From the NCBI RefSeq assembly GCF_000314895.2, contig NZ_CM001773.1, positions 3,792,780 through 3,856,779 on the forward strand: DNA of 64,000 nucleotides, read 5' to 3'. Source of the stretch: Providencia sneebia DSM 19967. Its GTDB lineage: Bacteria; Pseudomonadota; Gammaproteobacteria; Enterobacterales; Enterobacteriaceae. The notes under the pieces were generated by a model. The model had not been told where the DNA came from and did no database searches. It was given only the letters and a program-made list of their open reading frames with translations. The translations under genes and the position numbers were made by a program. Of this stretch, positions 49,865-59,632 are shown piece after piece (the stretch's first letter is position 1; each line of letters starts with the position of its first letter).

Positions 49865-50695
49865 ATGGCGACTGCATCAATGAGTAAAAAAATAAAAAAG
49901 GCAAAGGGACCTGCAAGTGGTACTCCTGCGGCAGGACAAGTCCAGTCATTAAGTCGGGGACTGACACTTTTGGAATATATTTCTGAATCAACGGGAGGCA
50001 TTACATTAACCGATCTGGCACTACAAGCGGGCTTGCCGAATTCAACGACTCACCGTTTACTGATGACATTAGAGCAACATGGTTTTGTTCGCCAAACAGG
50101 TGATCTTGGTTTATGGGTAATTGCTTCAAACGCATTTATTATTGGCAGTAGCTTTTTAGAAAGCCGCAACTTGCTGGCGTTAGTTCACCCAATTTTACGT
50201 CGTCTAATGGAAGAATCTGGGGAAACCGTCAACCTCGCTATTCTCGACTATGCAGAATTTGATGCTGTGATCGTCGATCAAGTGCAATGTAATGCATTAA
50301 TGCGCATGTCTGCTCCCATTGGTGGCAAACTCCCATTACATGCATCTGGTGCAGGTAAAGCATTCATTGCCAATTTACCAGAAGAACAACTTATCCCACT
50401 GCTGAGCAAAAAAGGGTTACATGCTTACACGCCACATACTTTAACCAACCCATCCGCTTTAAAAGAGAACTTACAACAAGCTAAAAAACAAGGATTTTCT
50501 TATGATGATGAGGAGCATGCCTTAGGCTTAAGGTGTATTGGTGCGTGTATTTATGATGAACATAAAGAAGCATTCGCGGCAATTTCAATCTCAGGGCCAC
50601 TTTCTCGTGTAACAGATGATCGTATTACTGAATTAGGCGCAATGGTGATCAAAGCAGCAAAAGAGATCAGCCGTGAATATGGTGCGATCCGTTAA
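49865..50695 (+). CDS. iclR: IclR repressor of the glyoxylate bypass
   Basis: This 276-aa IclR-family protein has an N-terminal winged helix (VQSLSRGLTLLEYISESTGGITLTDLALQAGLPNSTTHRLLMTLEQHGFVRQ) and a GAF-like effector domain with GGKLPLHASGAGKAFIA and GLRCIGACIYDEHKEAFAAISISGP. It closely resembles E. coli IclR, and the divergent metH neighbour is the same. In E. coli it represses aceBAK. Here aceBA are not in the window and aceK is about 2 kb away with other genes between. Confidence 0.93.
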   Translation: MATASMSKKIKKAKGPASGTPAAGQVQSLSRGLTLLEYISESTGGITLTDLALQAGLPNSTTHRLLMTLEQHGFVRQTGDLGLWVIASNAFIIGSSFLESRNLLALVHPILRRLMEESGETVNLAILDYAEFDAVIVDQVQCNALMRMSAPIGGKLPLHASGAGKAFIANLPEEQLIPLLSKKGLHAYTPHTLTNPSALKENLQQAKKQGFSYDDEEHALGLRCIGACIYDEHKEAFAAISISGPLSRVTDDRITELGAMVIKAAKEISREYGAIR

Positions 50696-50706
50696 TTCAA
50701 AGAGTT

Positions 50707-50732
50707 ATGGCAGTGGATCACCCCACTGCCAT
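50707..50732. terminator. Bidirectional terminator-like hairpin after iclR
   Basis: ATGGCAGTGG pairs with CCACTGCCAT around ATCACC, between the convergent iclR and amidase genes. There is no long U run. Confidence 0.7.
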
Positions 50733-50749
50733 TGAATGTTGCTATCACA

Positions 50750-51622
50750 TTATAGAGCCAATAGCTTTGGAGATTGATTCAATTTCAAAAAGCTCGACAT
50801 GTTGCGATATTTCTCGATTAATGCGAATGCTATTGCTTCTGTTTCCGCATCCGGTAAGCCATCAATATTACGTGGTCTAAAATGCATTTGGAACGCACTA
50901 ATGGTTTTTTGAGTTTCTTCATCAAGTTCCCCTGAAAGTGGGATCTCCGTATAACCATAGAACTTTAATGCTTTTTGTAATTTTAAGAGATCACTCGATT
51001 CATCAATAGTTCGGCCAGAAAGATACTTTGTCACTGTCGCTGCATCAGGCCATGCACCAATTCCATGTTGAGACAATCTTTCCCATGGAAATGCCTTGCC
51101 CGGATCTTCTTTACGTAACGGCGCAATATCGCTATGACCAATAATATTTTCAGCCGGAATATTATAACGCTGCATAATATCCTTAATCAGCGGTATCAAA
51201 GCTACAATTTGTGATTCATTAAATTCAGGCCAAGTTTTATTACCTTGTTCGTCAAGTTGGTAACCCGGATTAACTATCTCAATACCGATCGAGCTATTAT
51301 TTAAGTTTCGGTGATATAACCAATGGCTGTGACCTGCATGCCAAGCTTTAAGTTCTTCTGGAACCAGCTGTAAAACAATAGGTTGATCACTTTTTTGCTC
51401 AGGTTCGCTTGTGACCAAATAATGGGAACTCACTTGGCCTTGAGTGAGTAAATGAAGAGAATAATCATCATCCGCAACAGTATAGTGCAAAATAACATAT
51501 TGAATTCTTTCACTTGTATTTTTAGATGGCTGACTTGAGTCAACGTAATATCCTGGACGGGAAGAAAGTGTCGAACACCCTGACAATAATAATAAAGCCA
51601 ATATACCGATAATCCGAAACAT
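50750..51622 (-). CDS. amiD: N-acetylmuramoyl-L-alanine amidase lipoprotein, AmiD-like
   Basis: This 290-aa lipoprotein has the signal FRIIGILALLLLSGC, an amidase_2 zinc domain (YVILHYTVADDDYSLHLLTQGQVSSHYLV, SIGIEIVNPG and IIGHSDIAPLRKEDPGKAFPW), and a C-terminal peptidoglycan-binding domain (LQKALKFYGYTEIPLSGELDEETQKTISAFQMHF). This matches E. coli AmiD (276 aa). It cleaves the MurNAc-L-Ala bond from the outer-membrane inner face and takes part in muropeptide turnover. The next gene has a DUF1460 amidase-like domain, suggesting a functional pair. Confidence 0.9.
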   Translation of the reverse strand: MFRIIGILALLLLSGCSTLSSRPGYYVDSSQPSKNTSERIQYVILHYTVADDDYSLHLLTQGQVSSHYLVTSEPEQKSDQPIVLQLVPEELKAWHAGHSHWLYHRNLNNSSIGIEIVNPGYQLDEQGNKTWPEFNESQIVALIPLIKDIMQRYNIPAENIIGHSDIAPLRKEDPGKAFPWERLSQHGIGAWPDAATVTKYLSGRTIDESSDLLKLQKALKFYGYTEIPLSGELDEETQKTISAFQMHFRPRNIDGLPDAETEAIAFALIEKYRNMSSFLKLNQSPKLLAL

Positions 51623-51833
51623 ACATAAATACCCTATTTGTTTTGCTAATAACCTATCAAAACATAGTGTAAAAATTAACTCTGTAAAAAAACGTCTGAC
51701 TTTATATCTATAACAATTTTATCTCTGTTTTTTCATTCTTTTAATGATTATTAAAGAATAAAACATTGATAAATTTAAATACTACAACTCAAAGAACGAC
51801 CAAAATAATCACAGCAAGTTAACGTGATGAAAA

Positions 51834-52601
51834 CTATCTTGACCTTAAAACAATAATACCGGGTTTCCCCTTTAAATAATTATTTAGTTCAATATCAACA
51901 ACTTTCAAATTACGCTTTAAAGATGATGCATTTCTAAAATAGATTTGACCATTTTGCCAGATAGCAATACCAACATGGCTAACATCCAATCCAGAATTGG
52001 GGGAATAAATGCCAATATAATCCCCAGTTTGAATCTGATTTAATACGTTTTTATCAATATTTCTCGTGGGAATATAATGAATAACACGATTTTTAATCGG
52101 CACAGTAGCCAGCAGTGGCTTTCCATTTTGTCCTAAATTAAGGTGTTTACTTATTTCGACAGAATTGTGGCTGATCTCTTGGGTTACATCTGAAATTAAA
52201 TTATCAGGGCGTGCAGACCAATCAGTAAAAAAATGATGTCGATTGATATACGATATATTCTCATCAGAATAACGAACTTGTTTCAGATTTTGCAAAAAAT
52301 CTTCGTAATTATCTGAGCGTTTGAGCGCTTCCGTATATTCAATAAACGTCATACAATCCAGCGCTTTTAGGTTTACAACTAAATTTTCTTGATTTGCTGA
52401 CACCATATTAAGCGTTTTATTATTATAAGGTGTCCCTAAAAAATATTCTGTAATCACCTTAGTGCGTTGCTGCGCTGCTAATCCTTTTGTTTTCTGCTGA
52501 ATATCATTCAATATCGTTAAAGAACCGGATTCCAACACAGTCTCAGAATAAGAACTATAAGTCGATAATAATAGAATAATAACAATCGCCTGCCTTAGCA
52601 T
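51834..52601 (-). CDS. DUF1460-family (NlpC/P60-like) putative muropeptide amidase
   Basis: This 255-aa exported protein has a signal (AIVIILLLSTYSSYS). The LDCMTFIEYTEAL segment carries the expected catalytic cysteine, and GLDVSHVGIAIWQNGQIYFRNAS carries the histidine of a papain-like pair. Both are marks of the DUF1460 family, whose characterised members are N-acetylmuramoyl-L-alanine amidases. YFLGTPYNNKTLN near the N-terminus is also typical. Substrate preference for anhydro-muropeptides is known for a family member but is only inferred here. Confidence 0.82.
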   Translation of the reverse strand: MLRQAIVIILLLSTYSSYSETVLESGSLTILNDIQQKTKGLAAQQRTKVITEYFLGTPYNNKTLNMVSANQENLVVNLKALDCMTFIEYTEALKRSDNYEDFLQNLKQVRYSDENISYINRHHFFTDWSARPDNLISDVTQEISHNSVEISKHLNLGQNGKPLLATVPIKNRVIHYIPTRNIDKNVLNQIQTGDYIGIYSPNSGLDVSHVGIAIWQNGQIYFRNASSLKRNLKVVDIELNNYLKGKPGIIVLRSR

Positions 52602-52706
52602 AAGGTAGAGCTTCCTATATTAATTGTTAAGACAAACGAAGTAACTCAGGTAACATCATTATCTACTTGAGTTTTAAACATATTAATAATAGCTTAAATA
52701 TCAAAT

Positions 52707-54437
52707 TTATACGTCATCAAAATTATGTCTAAAACGTAAATTTTCAGAATAAGCATACACATCTTCTATATAGCCACTGCGAATTCTATCTTGTAAGCTT
52801 TGCCAATATTGTGCTGTAAATAAATTTCCATGTTTTTCTTGTAGGTAATTGCGAACTTTTAAATCCTGACATAAGAATTGTATAAATTCTTCCGGGAAAA
52901 CATCTTGATCTCCTATGCTATACCACGGCTCGCTAGCGAGTTCTTGCTCTGGATACATAGGTTCAGGAATACGACGAAAATTCACTTCGGTCATATAACA
53001 AATTTTATCATAATCATAGAAAACCACTCGCCCATGTCGCGTTACACCAAAATTCTTAAACAGCATATCACCCGGAAATATATTGGCAGCCGCAAGTTGT
53101 TTAATTGCTTGGCCATATTCGTTAATGACATGAAATAACTGTTCTTCATCAGCATCATCCATATAAATATTAAGTGGTGTCATTTTTCTTTCCATATATA
53201 AATGACGAATAAGAATTTTATCACCTAAATCTTCTATTAATGATGGGACTTCTAAGCGTAACTCTTGCATTAATTCATCACTGATATAACGCTTATCTAT
53301 AATGAAATTTTCAAACTCTTGAGTATCTGCCATTCTCCCAACACGATCATGCTCTTTTACTAAGCGATAACACTCTTGGACTCGCTCTTTAGTGACCTCT
53401 TTTTGAGGTGCAAACTTATCTTTAATGAGCTTGAACACTCGGTCAAAAGAAGGCGATGTAAACACTAACATCACCATACCTTTCACACCTGGCGCTATTG
53501 AAAATTGTTCACAGGAGAAATTAATAAAAGCAAGGTACTCGCGGTAATACTCCGTTTTTCCATGTTTTTGGCAACCAATTGACATATATAACTCAGCAAT
53601 TGATTTACTTGGTAAAATTTCGCGTAGCCAAAAGACTAATGCTGCCGGAAATGGTACATAAACCATAAAATATGAACGAGCAAAACCAAATACAATACTC
53701 GCCTCATCAAACCCCGTTAAACATGTATCAATATAAATTTGACCTTGTTCATTATTATGAATGGGCAATAAAAATGGATGAACTTCATTATTAATAACAA
53801 TTTTTCCGACTAACCAAGCCGCTTTATTGCGATAAAACAGCTCATTAATAATTTGTAGGCTGATTTCTTGCTGCTGAATATTCGCAAATCGCTCGGATAA
53901 TGTATCTACAATAAATTGCACATCCTGAGCAAGAGAATACCACGGCAAACGTAGAGGTAATGCTTCCAAAATACTCTGCAATACATTCGGTAAATTATTA
54001 TTGATAAAATAATCTCGCGCTAATGGCCTTGGTATATCACTAAATCGACGAACTGGCTGAGAAGTAAAAATAAATAAATTATCCGTCGTCAGATCGCGAT
54101 GTTTAAAGATTCGACAATAAACAGAGTTAAAAAAACTTTCAGCAATCTCAAAACGTGGATAATCGGGTAATAATTCAGTATAAGCTCGTTTGATCGCAGA
54201 TAAATTATCAGCAGTCACTGATTGAGCTAAGCCCATAAACTGCAATTGGGCAACAACTAACCCCACATGATGATCATAAAGTTGTATTCTTTGCTTCATG
54301 GCATCTTGAACCGCATGCCAATCCGCGCGTTCAAAACGTTCTTGAGCACCAAGAGTCACTTCTAAAAATCGCCCATATTGAGCATCAAAACCTTGTAAAA
54401 TGGTTTGAGAAATAATCTGTTCTATTGATAATGACAT
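52707..54437 (-). CDS. aceK: Isocitrate dehydrogenase kinase/phosphatase, without aceBA
   Basis: The 576-aa protein is a full-length AceK (E. coli 578). The ATP-binding [32 protein letters not shown] and catalytic [80 protein letters not shown] regions are complete. It phosphorylates and dephosphorylates isocitrate dehydrogenase to divert carbon to the glyoxylate bypass. In E. coli it is third in aceBAK. Here it has its own start (GGGAGA upstream), and no malate synthase or isocitrate lyase gene precedes it. Confidence 0.96.
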   Translation of the reverse strand: MSLSIEQIISQTILQGFDAQYGRFLEVTLGAQERFERADWHAVQDAMKQRIQLYDHHVGLVVAQLQFMGLAQSVTADNLSAIKRAYTELLPDYPRFEIAESFFNSVYCRIFKHRDLTTDNLFIFTSQPVRRFSDIPRPLARDYFINNNLPNVLQSILEALPLRLPWYSLAQDVQFIVDTLSERFANIQQQEISLQIINELFYRNKAAWLVGKIVINNEVHPFLLPIHNNEQGQIYIDTCLTGFDEASIVFGFARSYFMVYVPFPAALVFWLREILPSKSIAELYMSIGCQKHGKTEYYREYLAFINFSCEQFSIAPGVKGMVMLVFTSPSFDRVFKLIKDKFAPQKEVTKERVQECYRLVKEHDRVGRMADTQEFENFIIDKRYISDELMQELRLEVPSLIEDLGDKILIRHLYMERKMTPLNIYMDDADEEQLFHVINEYGQAIKQLAAANIFPGDMLFKNFGVTRHGRVVFYDYDKICYMTEVNFRRIPEPMYPEQELASEPWYSIGDQDVFPEEFIQFLCQDLKVRNYLQEKHGNLFTAQYWQSLQDRIRSGYIEDVYAYSENLRFRHNFDDV

Positions 54438-54923
54438 ACATCTCTCCCAACAAAGTACCGCTCAATTTTATTAGTTATAGAAAACTTGGCAGTTATCAAA
54501 AAAATAATTAAATCATAGCATTATTTATTTTTCGCCATATATAAACCCATATTAGAATATCATTTTATGATAACTAACTTATAAGCTAATGGTAAAAATA
54601 TCCATAATTAGAAATAGCAGAATGAATCAAAATACCATCAATCTATTAAGGTTGTATCAATAATATTGAGTATATGTGAGATGTGTAAAAATACGAGGAA
54701 CGGCTTAACCATTGAATATTGATAATAAGGATTATAATTATAAATACTCTTAAATCATCTATGTACAGCACATCATTATTTATCTTTTTCCTATCTAAAT
54801 ACCTCTCATACTTGATTAATTCTTTCTAAGATATACTTGATAACGATAAAATAACTCAGAATAGTGAATAGAGTTGATACTTAATACTTTATTGTTATTC
54901 TATTAAGAAAAAGGATACAATTC
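54438..54923. other. AT-rich intergenic region upstream of aceK
   Basis: No gene or clear remnant of aceA or aceB is visible in these 486 bases. They should hold the aceK promoter on the minus strand. Confidence 0.5.
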
Positions 54924-55274
54924 ATTGATAATCAATTAAATAACATTAAAAAATCGGGAAAAGAACTAATTATAGTTATTATCAATTTATTCGTATTTTC
55001 ATTTATTATCAATGTAACTTCATCAAACTCATACAATTATGATGTTATTGCTAACACCCCACTGTGTGAAACGATCATTTATCCTTACTGAGCTAGAAAA
55101 ATACAGGCAATTATTACCATTTTACTTATAGTTGTTCCTTTATCGATCATAATAATAAAAAATATTATCAAAAAAGAGTATATAAAATTACCGCTTAGAG
55201 TAATTTGCAACCTCATCATACTTACTTGGATCTGGTGGGAATTTTTTGGGCAATATGAGAAGTGCTTTAGTTAA
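54924..55274 (+). pseudogene. Decayed small membrane protein gene
   Basis: A frame of 117 codons reads as a membrane protein with three hydrophobic segments: LIIVIINLFVFSFII, AIITILLIVVPLSIIII and VICNLIILTWIWWEFFG. It has a TGA at 55089-55091 after YPY and closes with TAA at 55272. AAGGA lies eight bases before an ATT that may replace the original ATG. The helix-forming sequence on both sides of the stop argues for a former gene. No family is recognised. Confidence 0.5.
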
Positions 55275-55343
55275 TGGAAAAATAACTTTATTTAGATTAT
55301 CCAAAATATTTAATATTTTTATTAATCAAGTTTAAATAAATCA

Positions 55344-56855
55344 TTAACTTAATCCTAATCGCTTGGTTAAACGCCGTAAGTTAGCAGGATCAAGTGATAA
55401 TTCTCTTGCTGTAGCAGCCCAATTTTGATTATTTCTTAGTAATGATTGTTTAATTAAATCACGCTGAAATTCATCTACAGCCATTTTTAAATTTTTCTCT
55501 TTGGCCGATGAATTTTCAGATGTAGTTATAACAGATACTTCTGAACTCAATGCAAAATGATTAATTTTTAAGATCAGACTTTCTGTTTTATTATCCGCTC
55601 TGGCTAATATAATCGCTCTATGGATTGCATGCTCTAATTCCCTTACATTACCCGGCCATGAATAATGTAATAAATAAAGACGTAATTCAGGACTAATGAT
55701 CACTTGAGCAAGATTAAAACGTTGGCGATATTGCTCACAAAAATACCCAACTAAAAGTAAAATATCTTCACCTCTTTCACGTAATGAAGGTACATGTAAA
55801 GGAAAAATACTTAAACGATGAAATAAATCTGCACGAAAATTACCCGCTAATACTTCTTCTCGTAAATCACGATTTGTTGCTGCTAAAACACGAACATTCA
55901 CACGTAAATTACGATCATCACCAATGCGTTGAATATCACCATATTGTAATACACGCAGTAGTTTTGCTTGAAGTGATAATGATAATTCCCCTATTTCATC
56001 CAAAAATAGCGTGCCATTATCTGCCATTTCAAACTTACCACTACGGTGGCTAATCGCGCCAGTAAAAGCGCCTTTAACATGCCCAAACAATTCACTTTCT
56101 GCAACGCTCTCAGGAAGAGCCGCACAATTTAAATAAACTAACGGATTATCTGCACGATTAGACATTTCATGAATGGCTTTCACAACAAGTTCTTTCCCTG
56201 TTCCTGTTTCTCCACTGACCAAAATATTCATATCAGCGAGTGCAACAATTGCTATCTCTTTTTTTAGTTGCATCATGACAGGGGATAAACCAATAATTTC
56301 AGTTTTGACGGTTGGCTTAAAAGAATTACTTGGCGTAAATAACATATTTTGATTTTCAAGTTGTTCAATCAATAATGCGTTATTTAATGCTCCGGCTGTT
56401 AATGCCGCAATTAAGCGCAGCTCTTCATCACTGAATGTATCGAATTGATGAGGATCCATACCATCAAGTGTCAATGTACCAATTAAATCCTGACCTGAAA
56501 AAAGTGGTAATCCTATACAGGCATGAACTTTCAAATGTTCTCTATCAGGAATAAGCCCATCATAGGGGTCTGGTAAATCACTATCGGCAGGAAAGCGCAC
56601 AATATCACCCGCTCTTGCAATCGTTTCAAGGCGAGGATGCCCCTCAAGTAAAAAACGGCGTCCTAGCACATCACGCGCTAAACCATCTATTGCTAATGGA
56701 ATAAACTGATGAGGCTCATAGCGGAGCAAAGCAGCGGCATCACAATGAAATACTTGACGAAGCCTTGTCACTAAACGCTGGAATCTATCTTGATGACCAA
56801 CATCTTTTTGTAATTCAATCGCAATTTTAGCCAACACATCAACAGAAAAGCCCAT
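55344..56855 (-). CDS. norR: NorR, nitric-oxide-responsive sigma-54 activator
   Basis: The ATG at 56855 (GAGG six bases upstream) gives [28 protein letters not shown], collinear with E. coli NorR; 503 aa. An upstream ATG at 56894 lies inside the regulatory sites and is unlikely. The domain order is an N-terminal GAF with non-haem iron, AAA+ with Walker [10 protein letters not shown] and the sigma-54 contact loop VKGAFTGA, and a C-terminal Fis-type HTH ([25 protein letters not shown]). It senses NO and activates a divergent sigma-54 promoter. The target here is ytfE instead of norVW. Confidence 0.95.
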   Translation of the reverse strand: MGFSVDVLAKIAIELQKDVGHQDRFQRLVTRLRQVFHCDAAALLRYEPHQFIPLAIDGLARDVLGRRFLLEGHPRLETIARAGDIVRFPADSDLPDPYDGLIPDREHLKVHACIGLPLFSGQDLIGTLTLDGMDPHQFDTFSDEELRLIAALTAGALNNALLIEQLENQNMLFTPSNSFKPTVKTEIIGLSPVMMQLKKEIAIVALADMNILVSGETGTGKELVVKAIHEMSNRADNPLVYLNCAALPESVAESELFGHVKGAFTGAISHRSGKFEMADNGTLFLDEIGELSLSLQAKLLRVLQYGDIQRIGDDRNLRVNVRVLAATNRDLREEVLAGNFRADLFHRLSIFPLHVPSLRERGEDILLLVGYFCEQYRQRFNLAQVIISPELRLYLLHYSWPGNVRELEHAIHRAIILARADNKTESLILKINHFALSSEVSVITTSENSSAKEKNLKMAVDEFQRDLIKQSLLRNNQNWAATARELSLDPANLRRLTKRLGLS

Positions 56856-56868
56856 AAAATACCTCATA

Positions 56869-56923
56869 GTCATTATGACTACTATTATGGTCATTTTAAC
56901 CCAACAAAGATAGTCATTTTAAC
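56869..56923. promoter_or_regulatory. Three NorR enhancer sites
   Basis: GTCATTATGAC (56869-56879), GTCATTTTAAC (56890-56900) and GTCATTTTAAC (56913-56923) each fit the NorR core GT-N7-AC. They are spaced 21 and 23 bases, about two helical turns. E. coli norV also has three NorR sites. Confidence 0.85.
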
Positions 56924-56976
56924 AATAAAAATTTCTATTAAAAATAAAAATCATTATAAAACAATAAAATAAAAAC

Positions 56977-56991
56977 TGGCACGTTTCTTGA
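56977..56991 (+). promoter_or_regulatory. Sigma-54 promoter of ytfE
   Basis: TGGCACGTTTCTTGA has the -24 GG and -12 element at the required spacing (GG-N10-GA; consensus GC). It is 54 bases downstream of the last NorR site and 81 bases before the ytfE ATG, on the correct strand for activation by NorR. Confidence 0.8.
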
Positions 56992-57072
56992 TTATATCAA
57001 TGTAACACAGAATCTTTTGCTTTATTACGCGCTCTTTGCGCATAATATTTTTCAAAATAAACAGGTGAAAAT

Positions 57073-57738
57073 ATGAGTTTACGCGACCAATCTTTAGGAC
57101 AACTGGCTTTATCTATTTCAGGTGCCAGCGCCATATTTCGTCAATATAATTTAGATTATTGCTGTGGTGGTAAAAGGTCATTAAGTAAATCAGCAGAAAA
57201 AGCCGGATTAGATATTAATGAAATTGAAAATAAATTAATCGCGCTTTCAGAAAAACCATTAGAAAAAGATTGGCGACAAGCTCCGCTTAGTGAAATTATT
57301 GATTTTATTATTGTCCGTTATCATGATAAACACAGATCACAATTGCCTGAACTTATTCTGCAAGCCGAAAAAGTTGAGCGTGTCCATGAAGCTAAACCTT
57401 CTGTTCCCAAAGGATTAACTCATCAACTAACACTTATATTAGATGAATTGACCAGCCATATGATGAAAGAAGAAAGAGTGCTTTTTCCTATGATAAAAAA
57501 TGGATTAGGCAGCCAAGCTGGCGCTCCAATTAGTGTTATGGAACATGAGCATGATGATGCAGGTGAAATTGTCGAAGTGATAAAATCCATTACTCAAAAC
57601 GTCACACCACCACCTGAAGCCTGTACAACATGGCGAGTACTTTATAATGGCATCAATGAATTTATTGATGACTTAATGAACCATATTAATCTAGAGAATA
57701 ATTTATTATTTCCGCGGGCATTAGCTGGAGATAAATAA
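57073..57738 (+). CDS. ytfE: YtfE/RIC-type di-iron iron-sulfur cluster repair protein
   Basis: This 221-aa protein has an N-terminal ScdA-type domain with the Cys-Cys motif ([23 protein letters not shown]) and a hemerythrin-like four-helix bundle. Iron ligand histidines and glutamates are in [36 protein letters not shown] and [17 protein letters not shown] proteins repair iron-sulfur clusters after nitrosative stress and can act on NO. In E. coli ytfE is under NsrR; here three NorR sites and a sigma-54 promoter give NorR control, as with norA of Ralstonia. A hairpin follows. Confidence 0.95.
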   Translation: MSLRDQSLGQLALSISGASAIFRQYNLDYCCGGKRSLSKSAEKAGLDINEIENKLIALSEKPLEKDWRQAPLSEIIDFIIVRYHDKHRSQLPELILQAEKVERVHEAKPSVPKGLTHQLTLILDELTSHMMKEERVLFPMIKNGLGSQAGAPISVMEHEHDDAGEIVEVIKSITQNVTPPPEACTTWRVLYNGINEFIDDLMNHINLENNLLFPRALAGDK

Positions 57739-57746
57739 GTCATTGG

Positions 57747-57767
57747 TAGGGGATCTCATATCCCCTA
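57747..57767 (+). terminator. Hairpin after ytfE
   Basis: TAGGGGAT pairs with ATCCCCTA around CTCAT, just past the stop codon. It is followed by a short T-rich stretch. Probable terminator. Confidence 0.6.
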
Positions 57768-57898
57768 TTATAACTTACCTTAGATATAAAACTTATCTAT
57801 TATAAATGCTTTAAATACCTTTATATTCTAAGAAGTTATTGATAATAATTCAGTTTCCATTATCAAATATTACCTAACTTGAGATAACAGAAAGAAAA

Positions 57899-57926
57899 AT
57901 GAGCACACACTATTTAATGTGCTCAT
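57899..57926 (-). terminator. Terminator of the 81-aa / cold-shock-domain transcript
   Basis: ATGAGCACA (57899-57907) pairs with TGTGCTCAT (57918-57926). The A run at 57894-57899 gives a U run on the minus strand, 25 bases past the stop of the 81-aa gene. Confidence 0.8.
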
Positions 57927-57951
57927 TCCTAAATGTGCTTATTCGAAAATA

Positions 57952-58197
57952 TTACTCATTGCCCCATTGATTTAAGAATGTCGCAATTTCATCAATATGT
58001 TTTTCATCAATTTTTGCTTCTTTCGCCATCTCTGTTTGCGCTTCTTCGCTGATTTCTTCGTTATTCATTAAACGTGTTAGTAACAATTGAAAATAATGCG
58101 CTAAAGGGGTACGTTCTGATTCATCAACAGATATTTGAGTTTCTGCTTCGTACTCGTCAACAATATCGTAATATTTCAGTGAGATTTCATTATTCAT
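57952..58197 (-). CDS. Small acidic protein of unknown function (81 aa)
   Basis: The ATG at 58197 has GAGG six bases upstream and gives [20 protein letters not shown]; a longer frame to 58224 lacks a site. The protein is acidic and helical ([50 protein letters not shown]), with no export signal. It follows the cold-shock-domain gene by 44 bases and shares its terminator, so both are probably one operon. Not recognised. Confidence 0.7.
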   Translation of the reverse strand: MNNEISLKYYDIVDEYEAETQISVDESERTPLAHYFQLLLTRLMNNEEISEEAQTEMAKEAKIDEKHIDEIATFLNQWGNE

Positions 58198-58241
58198 ATA
58201 TTGCCTCAAGGTTTTAGCATACAAGATTAATATCGGAGATA

Positions 58242-58724
58242 TTAAAACTTAATCAGTTTTACTGTGGCATCGATATCTACTTCATCATCAGTAAAAGTGA
58301 GTTTTTTTCCGTGTAGTGTCGTGATTTCAATCTTTTTTAACGTACGGGTTTGATTAGGGTTATTCGCTGATCCTGATTTAAGACTATTCATTAGCATACC
58401 GACAGATAATATTGTATTTTCTTTATTAATATGCGTTTGGGCAGGTACTTCTTCGCTATAAACACGATAAGATTTTATTGCGGTGATCTTAATACGCTCA
58501 CCTGCGATATAAAGATATTTGCTATCAGGGATCACTTTAACCGCATAGGCAGATAAACCTTTTGTATTCGTTGTTGGTTCAAAAGTGACATTTGCGTCTT
58601 TCTTAATTAAATCAGGATTGGCAACTTTAACTATATGAAAATAACGGTTATCACCGTTTTCATCTTTAATAAATCCAAAACCTTTATCGTCAAACCACTT
58701 CGTGATTGTTCCATTCATTGCCAT
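58242..58724 (-). CDS. Cold-shock-domain protein with C-terminal extension
   Basis: This 160-aa protein has an N-terminal cold-shock domain, [31 protein letters not shown], with the RNP1-type KGFGFI and the RYFH variant of RNP2. A C-terminal part of about 90 residues ([26 protein letters not shown] and [28 protein letters not shown]) is beta-rich and of unknown function. Nucleic-acid binding is likely. It is longer than CspA-type proteins (70 aa) and has no membrane segments. A 24-bp palindrome lies upstream. Confidence 0.8.
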   Translation of the reverse strand: MAMNGTITKWFDDKGFGFIKDENGDNRYFHIVKVANPDLIKKDANVTFEPTTNTKGLSAYAVKVIPDSKYLYIAGERIKITAIKSYRVYSEEVPAQTHINKENTILSVGMLMNSLKSGSANNPNQTRTLKKIEITTLHGKKLTFTDDEVDIDATVKLIKF

Positions 58725-58807
58725 TATTGCCTACTTTATCGTCTACTTAATTTTTAACACGCACAATACACAGTATAAAGCACAATACTGATACAAACTA
58801 TGCCTTT

Positions 58808-58831
58808 AGTTTATAGTCTAGACTATAAACT
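58808..58831. promoter_or_regulatory. 24-bp perfect palindrome between divergent genes
   Basis: AGTTTATAGTCT is followed directly by its exact reverse complement. It lies 84 bases upstream of the cold-shock-domain gene and 92 bases upstream of the pseudouridine synthase gene. It looks like an operator for a dimeric regulator; the regulator is unknown. Confidence 0.5.
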
Positions 58832-58923
58832 GTCACAATCTATAGATAATCGTATTTAGATGTCATTCGCCAATCACATTAAAATTCGCTATTATCCTTA
58901 TCCGCTCTTTACTGGATAAGCTA

Positions 58924-59622
58924 ATGTCTAAGATTATTGATGATTTTATTGCGCCACCTTGCCATGACGAAATTAAATATATCTATCAAGATGAGCATTT
59001 AATTCTTATCAATAAGCCTTCTGGATTACTGAGTCTTTCAGGAAAAAATCCACAAAATTTAGATTCTGTACATCATCGATTAATCAAAATTTTCCCAAAT
59101 TGCACTCTAGTTCATCGCCTAGATTTTGGTACTTCTGGTTTGATGGTCATTGCTCGCAATAAAATAATTAATGCTGCACTTTGCCAGCAATTTAGCCAAC
59201 GTGCGGTAACAAAAGTTTATCATGCCCTACTTTGTGGGCACCTTCATAATGATGAAGGGATTATTGATGCACCAATTACTAAAGATCCTGCCCTATTTCC
59301 ACTAATGTCAATTAATGCTATCACAGGTAAACCCGCCCGTTCTCATTATCACGTTCTTGAACGTTTTTACCAAAGGTTAGAAGATGGCTCTTCTCTTCCT
59401 CTAACGCGGGTTAGACTCACACCAGAAACGGGACGTACGCATCAACTTCGCATTCACTGCCAATACTTGGGTCATCCTATTTTAGGCTGTGATTTATATG
59501 GTGGCCGCTTATTATCAGGAACTGAAAAAATACCTCGGCTGATGTTACATGCCAGCGAATTACATTTTATTCATCCTATAAGCGGCACACCAATTAATGC
59601 ACAATGTGAAAGCCCATTTTGA
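58924..59622 (+). CDS. RluA-family pseudouridine synthase
   Basis: This 232-aa enzyme has the catalytic motif LVHRLDFGTSGLMV with the essential aspartate, the N-terminal YQDEHLILINKPSGLLSLSG and the C-terminal GRTHQLRIHCQYLGHPILGCDLYG. It resembles RluA (219 aa; 23S rRNA U746 and tRNA U32) but is divergent, with an extra segment around RFYQRLEDGSSLPLTR. It isomerises uridine in rRNA or tRNA; the target is not decided by sequence. It converges with the DUF2058 gene, ten bases apart. Confidence 0.9.
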   Translation: MSKIIDDFIAPPCHDEIKYIYQDEHLILINKPSGLLSLSGKNPQNLDSVHHRLIKIFPNCTLVHRLDFGTSGLMVIARNKIINAALCQQFSQRAVTKVYHALLCGHLHNDEGIIDAPITKDPALFPLMSINAITGKPARSHYHVLERFYQRLEDGSSLPLTRVRLTPETGRTHQLRIHCQYLGHPILGCDLYGGRLLSGTEKIPRLMLHASELHFIHPISGTPINAQCESPF

Positions 59623-59632
59623 TAACAGATAA

